Shown one piece after another: positions 52,220 to 64,000 of a stretch of 64,000 nucleotides of DNA. The notes under the pieces were generated by a model. The model saw only the letters and a list, made by a program, of their open reading frames with translations. It had not been told where the DNA came from and did no database searches. Made by a program: the position numbers and the translations under genes. Each line of letters opens with the position of its first letter. Position 1 is the stretch's first letter. The stretch comes from Dipetalonema caudispina (Eukaryota > Nematoda > Chromadorea > Rhabditida > Onchocercidae). The DNA is taken from positions 310,001 through 374,000 of the forward strand of contig JABVXV010000032.1 in assembly GCA_013365325.1 (NCBI GenBank), given 5' to 3'.

Positions 52220-55200
52220 CGCCTGAAATGCGTAATCTTTAGAAAGAATTGCTTCTATTCTCTCGATTAGGCACAGCAAATATTCTTTGTATTTCAACAT
52301 AGTAACAAAAGCGATTATTTAAAATAACATATGAGTGCTATTCCGTAGGTAAATACAAAGGCATATATCATTCAGCTACTTGTCTCGTACGTAAGGTTGA
52401 CGTGGTCATGCGCAGCATGTAAATGAATACTAGCCTTGAAAAAGATTTGTAGTTGTGCTGAATTTGCTGAACATACTTCTTGCGTAAATATACTACAATG
52501 CTGAAAGAAATACAGTTCACCGTATTATGCTGACTTTTCATTACTTGTCGTTTTTTTTTGCGTCGCATGAAGGTAGGTAAGCAAGTGGTTAGCGCAGGAA
52601 AAACTGATTTCTGATAATTTGAGAAAGATTTTTGGAGAAATGAATTTTCTACTGATATTACTGTAACGTTGATATAATGCCGGTTGATGATTAATTATTC
52701 TAATCTGATCATTATTAACTATAAAGTTGAGGTTGAGAATTTCACATTAAATATCTTTTTGTTTCGTTTGTAAATCTTCCGAAACTACTCAGACATCCAT
52801 TGTATAAAGCAAAAAATATGGGAATGATAATGAGATTCTAATAAGTGATACTGTCATGTGGTAAAGTTAATCACTTTGAGCTACAGCTGCTCATTGTATT
52901 TGGCTTGGAAAGGATTGTCAGAAGATTATTGCACAGTTCACAGTTCAATGCAAAACTCAGTACCTTTCCGCGAAAATGTTTAGAGTGCAATAAACTCACA
53001 GCGGGTAACATTGTTAACGTACCTTCTTCGCACAATTAATCTTCTTTCTGCTGTGTTTTTCTACCAAACATCAATCATATGCCAATTATCAAAACTACAT
53101 TAAATATTTTTGCCTATTTATCACAAGAATATAAACCTCGCAACACAGTTTATGTCTTTTGCTGAATAACTTTAAGAGGGATTTTGGGAGAGAGAAGAAT
53201 TTAAGGGTGAAGAAGAAGTCTAGCAATGAATTCCTGCATATTGCTTATTGTTAGCAGATATTTACTTATAAGAAACAAAGTAAGTGATTTACGGATTTGT
53301 AAGGAATAAGGACATATTATTCAGAATTTCAGAAGTGAATCTTGATGAGCGGAAAGTCGATTAACTCTTTACAGTATCCACTGGATTTGTTTACAATATG
53401 GAGTAATATGACAACAAGCGAACTTTCTGGAGCGGTGCCGACAAGTCTAGGAAGTATGTATCAATAGCTGAGGTAATCGGATGAGTGGGAAACAAAGGAT
53501 TCTATTCAAACATGCAAAGAATTGTTAATCCTGATTCTTTCTTGAAGTACTATGAGTATTAAAAAACGAGAAAGTAGAACTTACCGAAAGCAACTTATTT
53601 ACAGTGCATTCGGTGATTTATGTCTTTATAGGAGTGAAACAATTGATTGACGTTAGTGCAGAACTTCATTCTTTTACGTATATTTGCCGACTTTTTGTGC
53701 ATAAATACAAAACAGATTGTTGGTCATTTACCCTTCAAAACTTTACGCAAATTCATAATTCAACATGAATAGAATGATTGTATGCAATTAAAATAAAGAA
53801 ATGTTTCTACACTGAGCAAACAAGAAGCAACTAATATGCATACATTGTATTCCCATACATTTCGAAATAGAGAACAAACAGAAATATATTGACCTTTTCA
53901 GTTGCTACTTTAAAGCTGTTTCAAGATTCTGGTGCACTATTGACAATGATATCTGTTAAGATATCACATTACACCTAGAATAGATAAAGACTACACCGTA
54001 CTGATATGATATTATGGAACCTACTGGAATCACTTATTTATATCTTTCAGCCGACAATACAATGTTATTAAAACTCGTTGAATTTCAGCTATCGTATGAT
54101 TCCTGTCTTGATGCATTAGAATCACATCTTCTCCGGAAACTTCTCTATTTTTACATTCTTTTTCACTATATTATCACAGAATCAACTTTTTTGCAACTTC
54201 ATGTCTATAATGAAATTCACGGTAATAAAAGGTCATGGTTGTGTACATATGCATGTATGTCATTATTTTGGGATAGATACTCCGAGTGAGTAAATACTTG
54301 TAACTAATTACCACTGCAATTAAGAGAAGCGAGTAGCTCTGAGCAAATTGCACCACACACCCTGCCATTCTAATTATCCGTTGTTTTTTTAAAATTATTT
54401 CAATTGAATTTGCTTCGCTTTGATCATAACCATATAGTACCTAAAATACCATATCATATTTACACCAAATTTTACAAGATAATTAACAAGACCTAAATCT
54501 ATGTTAGAAAATGGAAACTGACTAATTGAAGTGTCAAAAACTCCGAAAATCCGTTATGTGAAAATTACTGTGATCTTTCAGTAAAAATAGTGCGTCTCAA
54601 ATAAGTGTTTTTCAAACCCAGACAGCATATATAAGTTGGCTTAAGTTTTTCAAGCTTCTGAAACACAGTAAAAAGCTCGCTGCTCTCTGCATTGAAACCA
54701 GGCATCATTAGAATATTTGAATGTATGAATCATCAAAACACCATCGAAAACGAGACTCATAGAAAAATCAGTTTAGGTTCGTACAAACAACGTAATTTCT
54801 CTACAGCGCAAAAAAATGTAGTAAATGCTTCGAAAAATTATGCACACAATGAGTGAAACTAGAAAAGAAATTGAAATTACGTTCAGAAAATTCTGTGAAT
54901 TTAAATTTCAATTCCAGGCCTTAGATGTGTATTGATAAGGTTTTGAACTCAAAAATTTCTAGAAGAGGACACTTAATTATCGATATAATTTTTTATATAT
55001 ATTTAGTTTACATTAGTGCAATGTTATCTCGCATATAAATGTATCCTGCATACATTAAATTTATATGTAATCAGAAAGCACGATCCCTCCAAATATAAGG
55101 AACATTTGACGCAAAGTTTATAAACTTAGTCAAATGAAATTTTACAGTTTTAGTCAAAAACTATGGTTATTATGCAAAAGTTTTCATTAGATGGGTTCGT

Positions 55201-55452
55201 AATTTTAAAAATTCGCTTAATTGATTAATAAAATAAAATTCGTGCTCCTTAACAACATCTCAGAGTAAATCTTGTTGTTTTCATAGAATTGCTTTTTTTA
55301 GGGTAAGTTTCTTTAACTTTTTTTTCAAAGAAAAATTTAGGTAGCATAACTGGATTTTTCCTTGCTTATTTTATCAACATCAGGAAGCAAAAATCATAAT
55401 GCCTGTCGATAGTTGTTGTAACGCTGTTGTGCAGGATGCTCGAAGGGAATAC
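51502..55452. other. Intergenic AT-rich region
   Basis: About 4 kb after the nuclear receptor stop. It begins with 3' UTR-like sequence and holds a T run of about 40 at 52180-52219. A 111-codon minus-strand ORF (51604-51939) and others lack splice or family support. I see nothing else. Confidence 0.5.
52180..52219. repeat. Poly-T tract of about 40 bases
   Basis: An almost uninterrupted run of T ending in TTTCGCC. Other homopolymer runs are at 12380-12402 (T), 17276-17298 (T) and 58359-58383 (A). They are common in this kind of genome and are weak points for read length and assembly. Confidence 0.9.
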
Positions 55453-55548
55453 AAATTTTCGTTTGAATATTTTATCATTAGAATTTTTCCCGTTTAAATA
55501 TGCAGTTGCCGATGCTTTTACAATCATTTTGTTATCTGCTATTGTAAT
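55453..55548 (-). CDS. Weak candidate second exon of the glutamine-rich gene
   Basis: Read on the minus strand, a TTTGCAG acceptor is followed in phase 0 by ITIADNKMIVKASATAYLNG and 12 more codons to a GTATTC donor. The preceding candidate exon at 56913-57128 ends in phase 0, so the two could join. There is no family match; this is listed only because phase and signals agree. Confidence 0.2.
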
Positions 55549-56912
55549 CTGCAAATGGAGTGTATAATTCCAACATTTTTCAAAAGTAAACGATCATCGC
55601 AACGAAAGCAATAATTTCAACTTTAGCAAAGAACTATACTGCGTTCATTTGTAAGATTACTATAAATGGTACTCGGTATTTGATTCTCTCATGCATCTCG
55701 ATTCTCATTTTCTTCACCAAATCAAGAGTCAGTCCATCACTAATATCTCTTACCCAGTGACTGTTCAGGTGAAAGCTTAGTTTTATTAAATTCATTAAAT
55801 GCATTTGCCTAGGATAGACTAAGCAGTATTTTACGAATTACTTATGAGTGGATAGTGCTTGCTAATTATTTCGACTGAAATTTTACCAGCACCTATTAAA
55901 AGCGAACAGAAAATTTTCCTTCAAATTTTTTCTTTTGAAAAACATTTCTTTCAAATTTCATAAAATTAATTGCTCGAAACTGAATAGTGTAAGTGAAATG
56001 AAAACGGCTGATTGCTTATATCACGTGATCGCGGTAGTTAAAACGTTAGCAGAATGTCTGATAAATTAATTTAAGTTCCATCTTGAAACTGATATAATTT
56101 ATTAGTTGCATAACAAAAGTCTACTAATATCTAATTTCAATTTTCCAGTGAAATGTCTCGATTTCCTGCGGTACAAAATGTGACATATTCAACTGAACGG
56201 TTACTTCCTTACCATTATAATATATCTATAACTAACTTAATGTAAGAACGAATAATGCTATGCTGATGAAGATGTAAACATTACTTATTGTTTTTTGGGT
56301 AGCAGAACATTATCACTTGTCGTGATTTCGAATTTGGCCATTATAAAAGTTAAGAAGTTTGAAAATTTCATGTTCTTTGAGCATAATATAAAGATGACAA
56401 ATTCCAACGCTGCTTTGCAATTAGTTAAACGTAATGAACTGAAAAAGCTGGCCAATTTTCAAATCAGAGCTTTGGGATCATTATATTGTGTAGCTAAATA
56501 ATTTTTAAATTCATATAATATTTTCAAACGAACTTTTGAAATATAAGATGAATATGCTTAATGGAATTATTTATTTTATACTTCGATCAAAAAGCCTTAG
56601 GAAACGTGGAAAACTTCATTGAGATATATGGAATAGAAGTACTTACCTCTTCCTGAAACGTAATAACTGAGTGCCATAAATATCAACCACTGATTTCATT
56701 TGTTTAATCATTCTGTTTCCATTTTTTTTTTATTATTAAAATGCCTTTGAGAAAACAATGCCCAAGACTTGCGATAGATTTACAAGTCTATTGCTAGGTA
56801 CAATGAACTTTCGAACTTCAGAAGTGCAGCACGCTTCTTCAACATTTTTTACGGCTTTGCAATATTGCTTTAATTAAATTAAGTTTTTCCCTTTTTGATT
56901 ATAAAAATAAAC

Positions 56913-57128
56913 CTTAGGTTTCGAAGAACGAACAATAGCAAGTTCCTTGTCCAATTGTTTGACTCGTTTATCAATATCGAGCAAATTCACACAGCAGCCA
57001 TGTGGCGATTGCTGATTCTGCTGTCCTAAATAATAGTTGCTACTGTTCTCATCGTCCATTGCTTGGAGTTTTTGATGTTGAAATTGTTGCTGATTGGCGA
57101 ATAAATCACGGCCTGAATTTAGTTCCAT
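56913..57128 (-). CDS. Candidate first coding exon of an unrecognised Gln/Asn-rich protein
   Basis: The minus-strand ATG at 57126-57128 opens MELNSGRDLFANQQQFQHQK, then QAMDDENSSNYYLGQQNQQS, then a short heptad-like segment LLDIDKRVKQLDKELAIVRS before a GTTTAT donor at 56912. Its Gln content and charged helix are unlike the AT-rich background frames, which are full of Phe, Ile, Lys and Asn. The frame is open for 22 codons upstream of the ATG. I do not recognise the protein. If real, the gene runs left, perhaps to an exon at 55453-55548, and its end was not found. Confidence 0.4.
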
Positions 57129-58779
57129 TTCCAAATCTAATTTTGCAGCAATAACTATGACAGCCTTTGATTTGGATTTTGCTGCTACAACAATTTACCA
57201 ATCATTTTCTCTTCGCAGCAAAAAATTCACATGATTCGTTATCATTCTATGCACGTTTCAATCAGCAAACGACTTTTTTTCGTGCATCCTAGAAATCGCA
57301 TTTGAATGCATGCGATTCAATACAAATGCATGTATTTACCGGTAACTGTATTCACTATCATTTTTGCAGATAGAAATTGCAATCAAAATTTTCAGTTGAG
57401 ATTTGGAGGACTAAATTGTAACTTGTAGTAATTGAAGCGAAGTATTAAAGTATTTCTACGAAAGCTGGAAAAAGAGTTCGATGAGACTTGAAGTAAGTCT
57501 GCGACTGAGTCCAAGAAACAAGTTTGAAATGCAGAACTATATTGGAAAAGAACTATCTGAATATCTTCCAAATTGCATTACTAATGGGAAATGATGAAAA
57601 TAATACATTTATCAACGAACAATCCAATCGATCACCTGTCTGGCTTGAACGATAAAACGAATCCTCTTAAATACTCTTTCATCATTCCTCATCACATATT
57701 GTACAATACAACACACACCTTTATGAAAATAGGTACATTTATACGAAGCCTTCCCAACTATTGAAAATCATTGGTGTGCTTGAGAAGTTTTTCATCAGAA
57801 TGAAAAAGAGATGCTGAAGAGCTAATCATCCCTATTACATTATTCACTTTATGACTAAATCATACAATTTCCGGTATTGTGCAACTCGAATATATACAAT
57901 TCCATGACAAAACTTTTGCAAAAAATAAAGTTTGATGGTAGGATTTATCAAACAAAAAAGTATTAATCGATAATGAACTGCTGAAGTTTAGACCAAAATG
58001 TAAAATGAATGAATATCACAGCGGATATATATGAGCTTATTCATCGCATAATCGACCACTCGTAGCAAATCATTTTTCATGCAGAATTTCATGGTAATAT
58101 GCTAAAAATGATTGTATTATAATGTTTGGTGTATAAATAGAGAGTTAAAGAGATGATCAATGAAATGGAAAGATCCATCTGTATGTCACTATAAAATTAG
58201 ATCGATGCGAAAAACATAAGGTTAAAGGTTGAAGGAGAGATGGTATCGTGACAAAACCTAAGCTGGTCAAGTTATTTCAGTTGAGACAGTACCGGCAGAA
58301 GCAAGGAACATTAAGAGAGGCATATTTGAAGAATAGGAGAGAGATTAACAAAATCTCAAAAAAAAAAAAAAAAAAAAAAAAAAATTACTGAGAAACAAAA
58401 TAACGCTTTTTCCAAATATGTTATATGTCATAGAAGGGATTAAAATTGGTTATAACAAATAAGGTAAGGTTGGTCTCCGTTTAAACTGTACCAATTATAG
58501 CAATTTTAAGTCTCAAACAAAATGTAGAACTTTGAAAGAAATTGAAATTTTAAAATTGCAATACAGTTTAATAGAATAGCGAAAGGTTAAGAAGGGGAGA
58601 ACATGGATATATCACTGAGGAATGATTTGGTGACAATTAACTAAATTATGCATGATTGACAGACAGCATACCTGTAACTAATTAATCATCCCAGTCCCAT
58701 TCATTTAGCGGTTAATCCTTCCTACTTTTTCAACTACAACTCCAAATTGAATACCATCGATACTGTTTCAGAATACACA

Positions 58780-58835
58780 TCAGCACAGACATATAGATGC
58801 AGATACAAACATAGGTGCAGACACAGGTACACATT
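58780..58835. repeat. Degenerate short tandem repeat
   Basis: Imperfect units of the kind (A)CAGACA-TA-GATGCAGATACA / ATAGGTGCAGACACAGG recur four or five times. It is a minisatellite-like tract with no coding meaning. Confidence 0.6.
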
Positions 58836-59626
58836 TCACAGTTACAATCTTTTTACCTGGTAATATCAGGGCTGGATGTCACTGCAAATGGAAAAAAACC
58901 TCTTTAGAAATTGCTGTAGCAATTTACGTTGAAGGATATTGAAATGTATGAAGAATGCCTATTCTCCATCACAAAGATACAGTTTAAGTCTTGTCATATC
59001 AAATAAATGACGCTGAATAATTCCTTTACTTTGCGTTCATGAAGGTGACTATCACGCGCTCCTACTCGTAACACTGACAAATTACTTAAACTATTATGAG
59101 TAACTTACTCATCACTGCTGTCTGCAATCTTTGTTCACTTAACTTATTCAGTGTTAAGTGGTTTATTTTTACCGAAGATGAATTGAATTTCATCGTTGAC
59201 TTTAGTCACTTTTTTTCCCTCATTATTAAAATCAATTTTAATTACATCTGTGTTCCCTAAGTTTTAGAACAATTTAAAAAAAAAGATGTATTTTGTATCT
59301 TTTCTCTGTGAGTGATTTTGTAAGAGGAATATTTACCAGTGTGGAACAGGGAAGAGTCAACATACTGACAAGAATATAATGCAAATAAAATTAAATGCTC
59401 TAAAAAATTGACCTGAAAATCGAAAAATGATTTTTTGATTCACTAGGCTATTTGACAAATTCCCTTGTCGTCAATTTTCTTGAATCATAATTTCCCATAT
59501 TCTGAAAGCTTCCTAATTTATACACATTGGTTCGTTCATTTTCTGAAAATTTACTCGTTATTAAAAAGGGCCTGTGCTATTAATCGAATAAAGCGTAATA
59601 GCTTAGGATGTAATATGTTAAGAAAT

Positions 59627-59650
59627 AATATCACTTTAAAAAGTGATATT
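59627..59650. repeat. Perfect palindrome
   Basis: AATATCACTTT and its exact reverse complement AAAGTGATATT are separated by two A residues, an 11 bp stem. It lies in intergenic DNA and there is no T run after it, so I do not call it a terminator. Confidence 0.75.
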
Positions 59651-62508
59651 GGTTAAGATCATACAAATGCTATCAATAGACAGTAAATCGATCCATAATT
59701 CAGATATAACATAGGAAGATGAAGAAAGATAATCGGGAGGTGAAGAAGGACTTGAAGGGAGATGGTGTCATCTGTCGCAAGAAATGAAGCATTAAAAATG
59801 AACAATAAAAATGAAAGACTCTGAAGGATGGAAAATGTTGGCAGTAATATGAAATATGAATATGAAAAGATTAAGATATACAGTTTTCTTCTTTCTTGTT
59901 CTAATGTAATTTATCATATGCTCATTTGATGCTTTCCTGTTTTCCTGCAATGCAAATATTTCGCTATGAGTATTTTTGGTAGTTCAGAGATCGATGTGGA
60001 GTTGTATTTGCATTTGCATATAATGGGCACGTCTTTTGTACGATCTATCACATGTTTAGGAATGCGGTTTTGGTATGTCTACTGGGACTGTTTCTCCCGT
60101 ATAGTTGTAAAGTTATATTTTTTTAAACACATAAACAAAATAAGTACAACTGAGCAACAAGAAACAACAATAAACTGTTGACAAATGGAGATTGCCGATT
60201 ATTCTCGTCAGCAATTGCCATCTCCTACATGATCCATGACATGTTCCGGATCTGAATTTTGGAGTTTCGCTGAATGGTGTTAAATCCAAAGACATTAAGC
60301 AATGTTCCTCATCTACTTCCTGTTTATTTATACATCAATTATTACTTTTATTCTTTGCCAATTTGTATTTAATGCGTAACTGACTTATGCTGTATACCGT
60401 CGATGTGCTTGTATGTGTATGTATATGTATAAAGATGGTCTATCGGGTGATGGGAAACAAGAAAAAAAAAAAAAGGAAAAATACGGAAGGTGAAACAAGA
60501 AGCAATCTATCCGATCCCAAGGAAATCAAGCGTCATTTTCCCCTCTTCAATATCAGTCCCCGAATCATCTATCCCACACTACAATGATCCCAACCAAAAT
60601 GTTCCTACAATGTATACATGTGCAAAATGTGTATTATTTATGCGTGAAGTGATAATCGTCTCGTTTTTCCATACTGTTCCAAAACAAACTGCATCATGAC
60701 TTGCTGCTCTTTCCATCTGCCGCTAAAATGTTAATAAGGCCAGGCCGCCCACTTTCAAACCAATATCATCCCATTCAACACTCTGTTGTTGTTAGCTCTA
60801 AAAAAAATCTTTCGAATTAACTCGGATTTTTAATCTCATACTTTTCTTCCGAAATGAATCCACAAAAGGATAGACATCTACATCAATAGTGGGGCTGACC
60901 GATCCTCACGATCTCTGCAAGCCTTATCGCACTCATTTTATCCAACATTTAAGCAGTAAACTCCGCTGCTACAATATCCATCCTAGCTTAGAAATGTTTC
61001 CCCTGTATCAAATTATAATCACTTTATTAAAACTTTCTACGAATTGTAATCCATCTCCTACGACGGTAAACTCAAATCAAAGGATATTGCTCCACCAGTA
61101 TTTCCTACTTGCTAAGTTGATCACTCTATAGTAAGTAGCATACTGAAGTGTACGTCATAGTGATTGACAAATAAGCGAATCAATATGGCTTACATTTCAG
61201 ATACTGCTTACATAACAAATAATCCGTCACTTGGAATAGAATCATATAGTAATCTTTAAACAAAAATCTTTCCAGTGATCGTCATAATCTCAAAATTTCC
61301 AACTAGTAGATCTCTTTGATTCCGGAAGAATTACAGCGAAAAGCGATTATTAACGCTCAGTGTCTATACTATAATACTTTGAAAAGTTATCAGAACATTT
61401 CTAATTTATGAATTATTGAAAACAGCCAATCAAGTCCATGGCATCCTCAAAATGAAGGTTTCTTTGTGAAAAATTTCACGATAAGTAAAGAATTAAGAAA
61501 CTGCATTTAAACCTTGTAGTAAATAAGTTGTGACCTAGTACTACTCTATCCATATCTTTCTTAGTTTTGAACAATCTCCTTTTGCTTTCAATTACGATGT
61601 CAAAAGAGGTCTAACACAGGCGAAGAATGAGTTGAATATCAACAAAACAATACCAGAGGCAATTTATATGCAAAAATTTACCACTTTAGATATCAAAAAT
61701 AAATACCACGGTACAGTCGATATAAACCACAACTAGATAACTGTCATTATTGGCCTGTTGCAATGATTTGCCTTCCTTACAATATTTTAATTATTTCAAA
61801 ATTACCTCAAACTTTCAGAACCTTTGAAATTTCTAAAAAAAAGTGGGTTCCATAAAGATGGAATGAATGATAATAACTCTATAATTCATTGAAATAATAA
61901 AAGTTAATCTAGCCTTCATAGGTTAACCCAACAGGCCGATAATCCACTACATGTAGGTTAAAAAGCTTCCGAGTAATTAGCAAGATATCGTATAACACCG
62001 TAAAAAAAATCCCGCAAATACCACCATATATGATACGACACTTATATTGCCAAGTTAAAAAACACCAAGAAAAAACCGGAATGCAATTATGAAAGAGTTA
62101 CAACATATAATTTTGAGGAGAAATACGTAAAGGTTGGAAGTTAAATAAAATTAGAAAAATTCCCTCAAAATTCCAAATTTCAAGTGAATTTCTCTCATTT
62201 TCTTGACGGAGTCACAAAAATGTTTGACGAAAAATATAATTTTATATCCAGAGGGTTGGAAATCTTTTTCCATATATTCAGTGACGAGTATAGAAGTCAA
62301 TCCATTATATGAATTTAAAGTTATTGAATGAAATAATGTTAAAAGACTTTTCCATCAATATATATATCTATATCAAATCTATCCATCTACATATATAATA
62401 CCATAACATTAAACTGCAGGAAAGGTAGGAAAACACTGCAGAAAAAACATTTCAATAGTAAAACAAATCAGAATCAAAACTTTTCTATTGCTCCACTAAG
62501 TTCCTAAC

Positions 62509-63860
62509 CTAAGTTTTTTTATTACGCTCCTGAATCAATTTCAAATTAATCGTCGTCCATGTCCACTTTTGACTCCGTCGGTCCGAATCACAGGGATTCA
62601 TAAAAATTTCTTCTCGTTCCACATCACAATCCATGCACAAACCACTAATCGGATGATACATCTGCTGCTTGTCAGGCAGATATTTGAAATGTTGATTACC
62701 TTGCATGCCATGGCTGAGATGAAGAAATTTTAAATTTGATTGAAAAAATGTGCGTTCTTACTATTACCTGTTATACCTCAATCCAAATCACTTTTTCTCT
62801 AAAAAACGAGGAACTTGAACGTTGAAAAAAAAATCCTGTATAACTTCACTTATCACTTCCAGTCCATTCAAGAAGGGTCTAAAAAGCAAAAAATGAGATG
62901 AAAATTCATAAAAAATTCATTTCAAAAATTACCAAACGTACAAAACAATAGGAGCTTGGTTCACAGAAACTGAGACATCGAAACACATCGATCGCGTATG
63001 GAGTCGTACATCGTGCCAAAATGTGAGTCGAAGGTTCTAGAAAATTTAACAAATCTCCAATACTTTAAAACGAATTAGAAAAAAGAATAAAAGTTTAGCA
63101 ACGAAAAAAGTATTACTTACTTGTTCTCCCTTAATGAGTGGATCATCACTCATACATTTACGTAAACCAAATTTTTTTTCGGCATCTTTGAATTGCACAT
63201 CCACACATTTATTTGCTGCAATATTGCGCAGCTCACCTGCATAATTAATCACGTAAGTGCTTAAAAAACCTTAGATCTAATAAAAGATCTGTCCAAATGA
63301 CAACAGAGAAAAACATAAACGTTACTTAACCATTAGCACTATCTTCGGGCTCCACTGCAGGATAAAACTTTTCCTGATCGAAAGCAATCTCTTTCATGAA
63401 CCAGTCAAATGATTTACATTTAAGTCTTTTCCGAATTGCTTTCTGTTTACTGAGGTCACCTAAAAACATTTTTTGTGCCATAAATTCAATTTTGATTTCA
63501 GTGATTGATTTGTGTCACTAAGTAGACCCGACAGTTTCATACCAACATATGCTCCATCAAAAAAACCATACCAAAATCGGCAGTAAGCAACGGTGGTCTA
63601 CGCTTGTACAAAAACTTTGCATATTCATCCATCCATACTTCGGCAACTCTGAAAATTCCCTTTTATTGATCAATAAATTCAAAATCCCATTGCTTAACTA
63701 CCGTTATCTTCTTGGCACAAAAAACAGAAATATACCTTCTATAATTTCTGGAAATGAAATCCCCGATACCTGGATTTGGAAAAGGAATATATTTACAACG
63801 ATAAATGTGTCCAACTCGTGAACAGGGAGTATCAACCATTGTGCCATGACACTGCCACAC
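62509..63860 (-). CDS. Polypeptide N-acetylgalactosaminyltransferase, GALNT10-like (C-terminal part)
   Basis: This Golgi type II membrane enzyme adds GalNAc to Ser/Thr at the start of mucin-type O-glycans. Only the 3' exons are in the window; the gene continues beyond 64000. Exon 63736-63860 reads [20 protein letters not shown], the conserved end of the catalytic domain. Then come [19 protein letters not shown] (63553-63660), [20 protein letters not shown] (about 63332-63460), [20 protein letters not shown] (63121-63239), the exon with [20 protein letters not shown] (about 62931-63038) and the last exon 62509-about 62710 ([40 protein letters not shown]). The last three form a ricin-type lectin domain. 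'[26 protein letters not shown]' in GALNT10 is the closest remembered match. Phases agree. Confidence 0.92.
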
Positions 63861-64000
63861 CTAACAACATCCTACTGAACAAGTTTAGCAAAAATTTTGA
63901 AGAAACGGTCTAATAGATTTTTAGTATTTCATTCCATCCGAACTATTTGAAACGATAATGCTATCACCCCTAACATGTGTTTCAGCATATCAACCAAAGG
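63861..64000. other. Intron sequence of the GALNT-like gene at the window edge
   Basis: Upstream of the acceptor at 63861-63863 (TTGTTAG on the minus strand) I see no coding exon. The rest of the catalytic domain and the membrane anchor must lie beyond the window. Confidence 0.6.

Larger units (their letters stand above)
57129..62508. other. Long intergenic region
   Basis: About 5.4 kb of AT-rich sequence with a poly-A run (58359-58383), a degenerate ACA/GATGCAG-type tandem repeat (58780-58835), a perfect 24-base palindrome (59627-59650) and alternating TA/ATC stretches near 62355-62400. Open stretches of 60-80 codons are consistent with chance. No gene is supported. Confidence 0.5.

Noticed and set aside
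52034..52300. 88-codon minus-strand ORF with a poly-Lys run
   Set aside because: The Lys run is simply the poly-T tract; no other support.

Overview
The window is nematode nuclear DNA, most likely from a clade III (filarial-type) worm. It is AT-rich, the genes have many small exons with short GT-AG introns and TTTCAG-type acceptors, and the recognisable proteins resemble C. elegans ones (PDI-2, RhoGDI, RUND-1, tailless-type nuclear receptor). Genus is a guess. I saw no bacterial genes, no autonomous transposon and no CRISPR array. All splice models were made by eye from splice signals, reading phase and remembered family sequences.

Layout. 1-892 (+): last exons of an unrecognised gene. 1572-6618 (-): Vps39/TGFBRAP1 (CORVET Vps3-like) gene. 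7356-7721 (+): small two-exon ORF between two minus-strand genes. 7855-11021 (-): RUND-1/RUNDC1. 13420-17097 (+): protein disulfide isomerase with eight exons and a C-terminal HTEL. 18618-18860 (+): coding-like relic. 19564-21018 (-): RhoGDI. 22519-24471 (+): complex I NDUFB11/ESSS. 25031-~26150 (-): CEP41-like rhodanese-domain gene. 26604-28059 (-): PIG-Q/GPI1. 28811-~30075 (-): decayed duplicate of the mitochondrial phosphate carrier. 32594-35177 (-): the intact phosphate carrier. 36428-39943 (+): UDP-N-acetylglucosamine pyrophosphorylase. 45326-51501 (+): tailless-class nuclear receptor (nhr-67-like) with a ~4.1 kb first intron. 55453-57128 (-): weak glutamine-rich candidate gene. 62509-63860 (-): 3' part of a GALNT10-like GalNAc-transferase that continues off the right edge.

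These are mostly unrelated housekeeping genes: vesicle tethering and dense-core vesicle biogenesis (Vps3-like, RUND-1), ER folding and glycosylation (PDI, PIG-Q, UAP1, GALNT), mitochondria (NDUFB11, phosphate carrier), cytoskeleton and cilia (RhoGDI, CEP41) and one developmental transcription factor. UAP1 makes UDP-GlcNAc and PIG-Q belongs to the enzyme that uses it for GPI anchors, but no operon joins them. PIG-Q and CEP41 are close, in tandem on the minus strand, and could be an operon.

I found no clearly new system. The best leads are the phosphate-carrier duplicate whose last exon is still open while upstream exons are broken, an exon-like repeat of ligand-binding-domain sequence inside the nuclear-receptor gene, a long near-perfect inverted repeat in a PDI intron, a probable GC-AG intron in PIG-Q, and a coding relic between PDI and RhoGDI.
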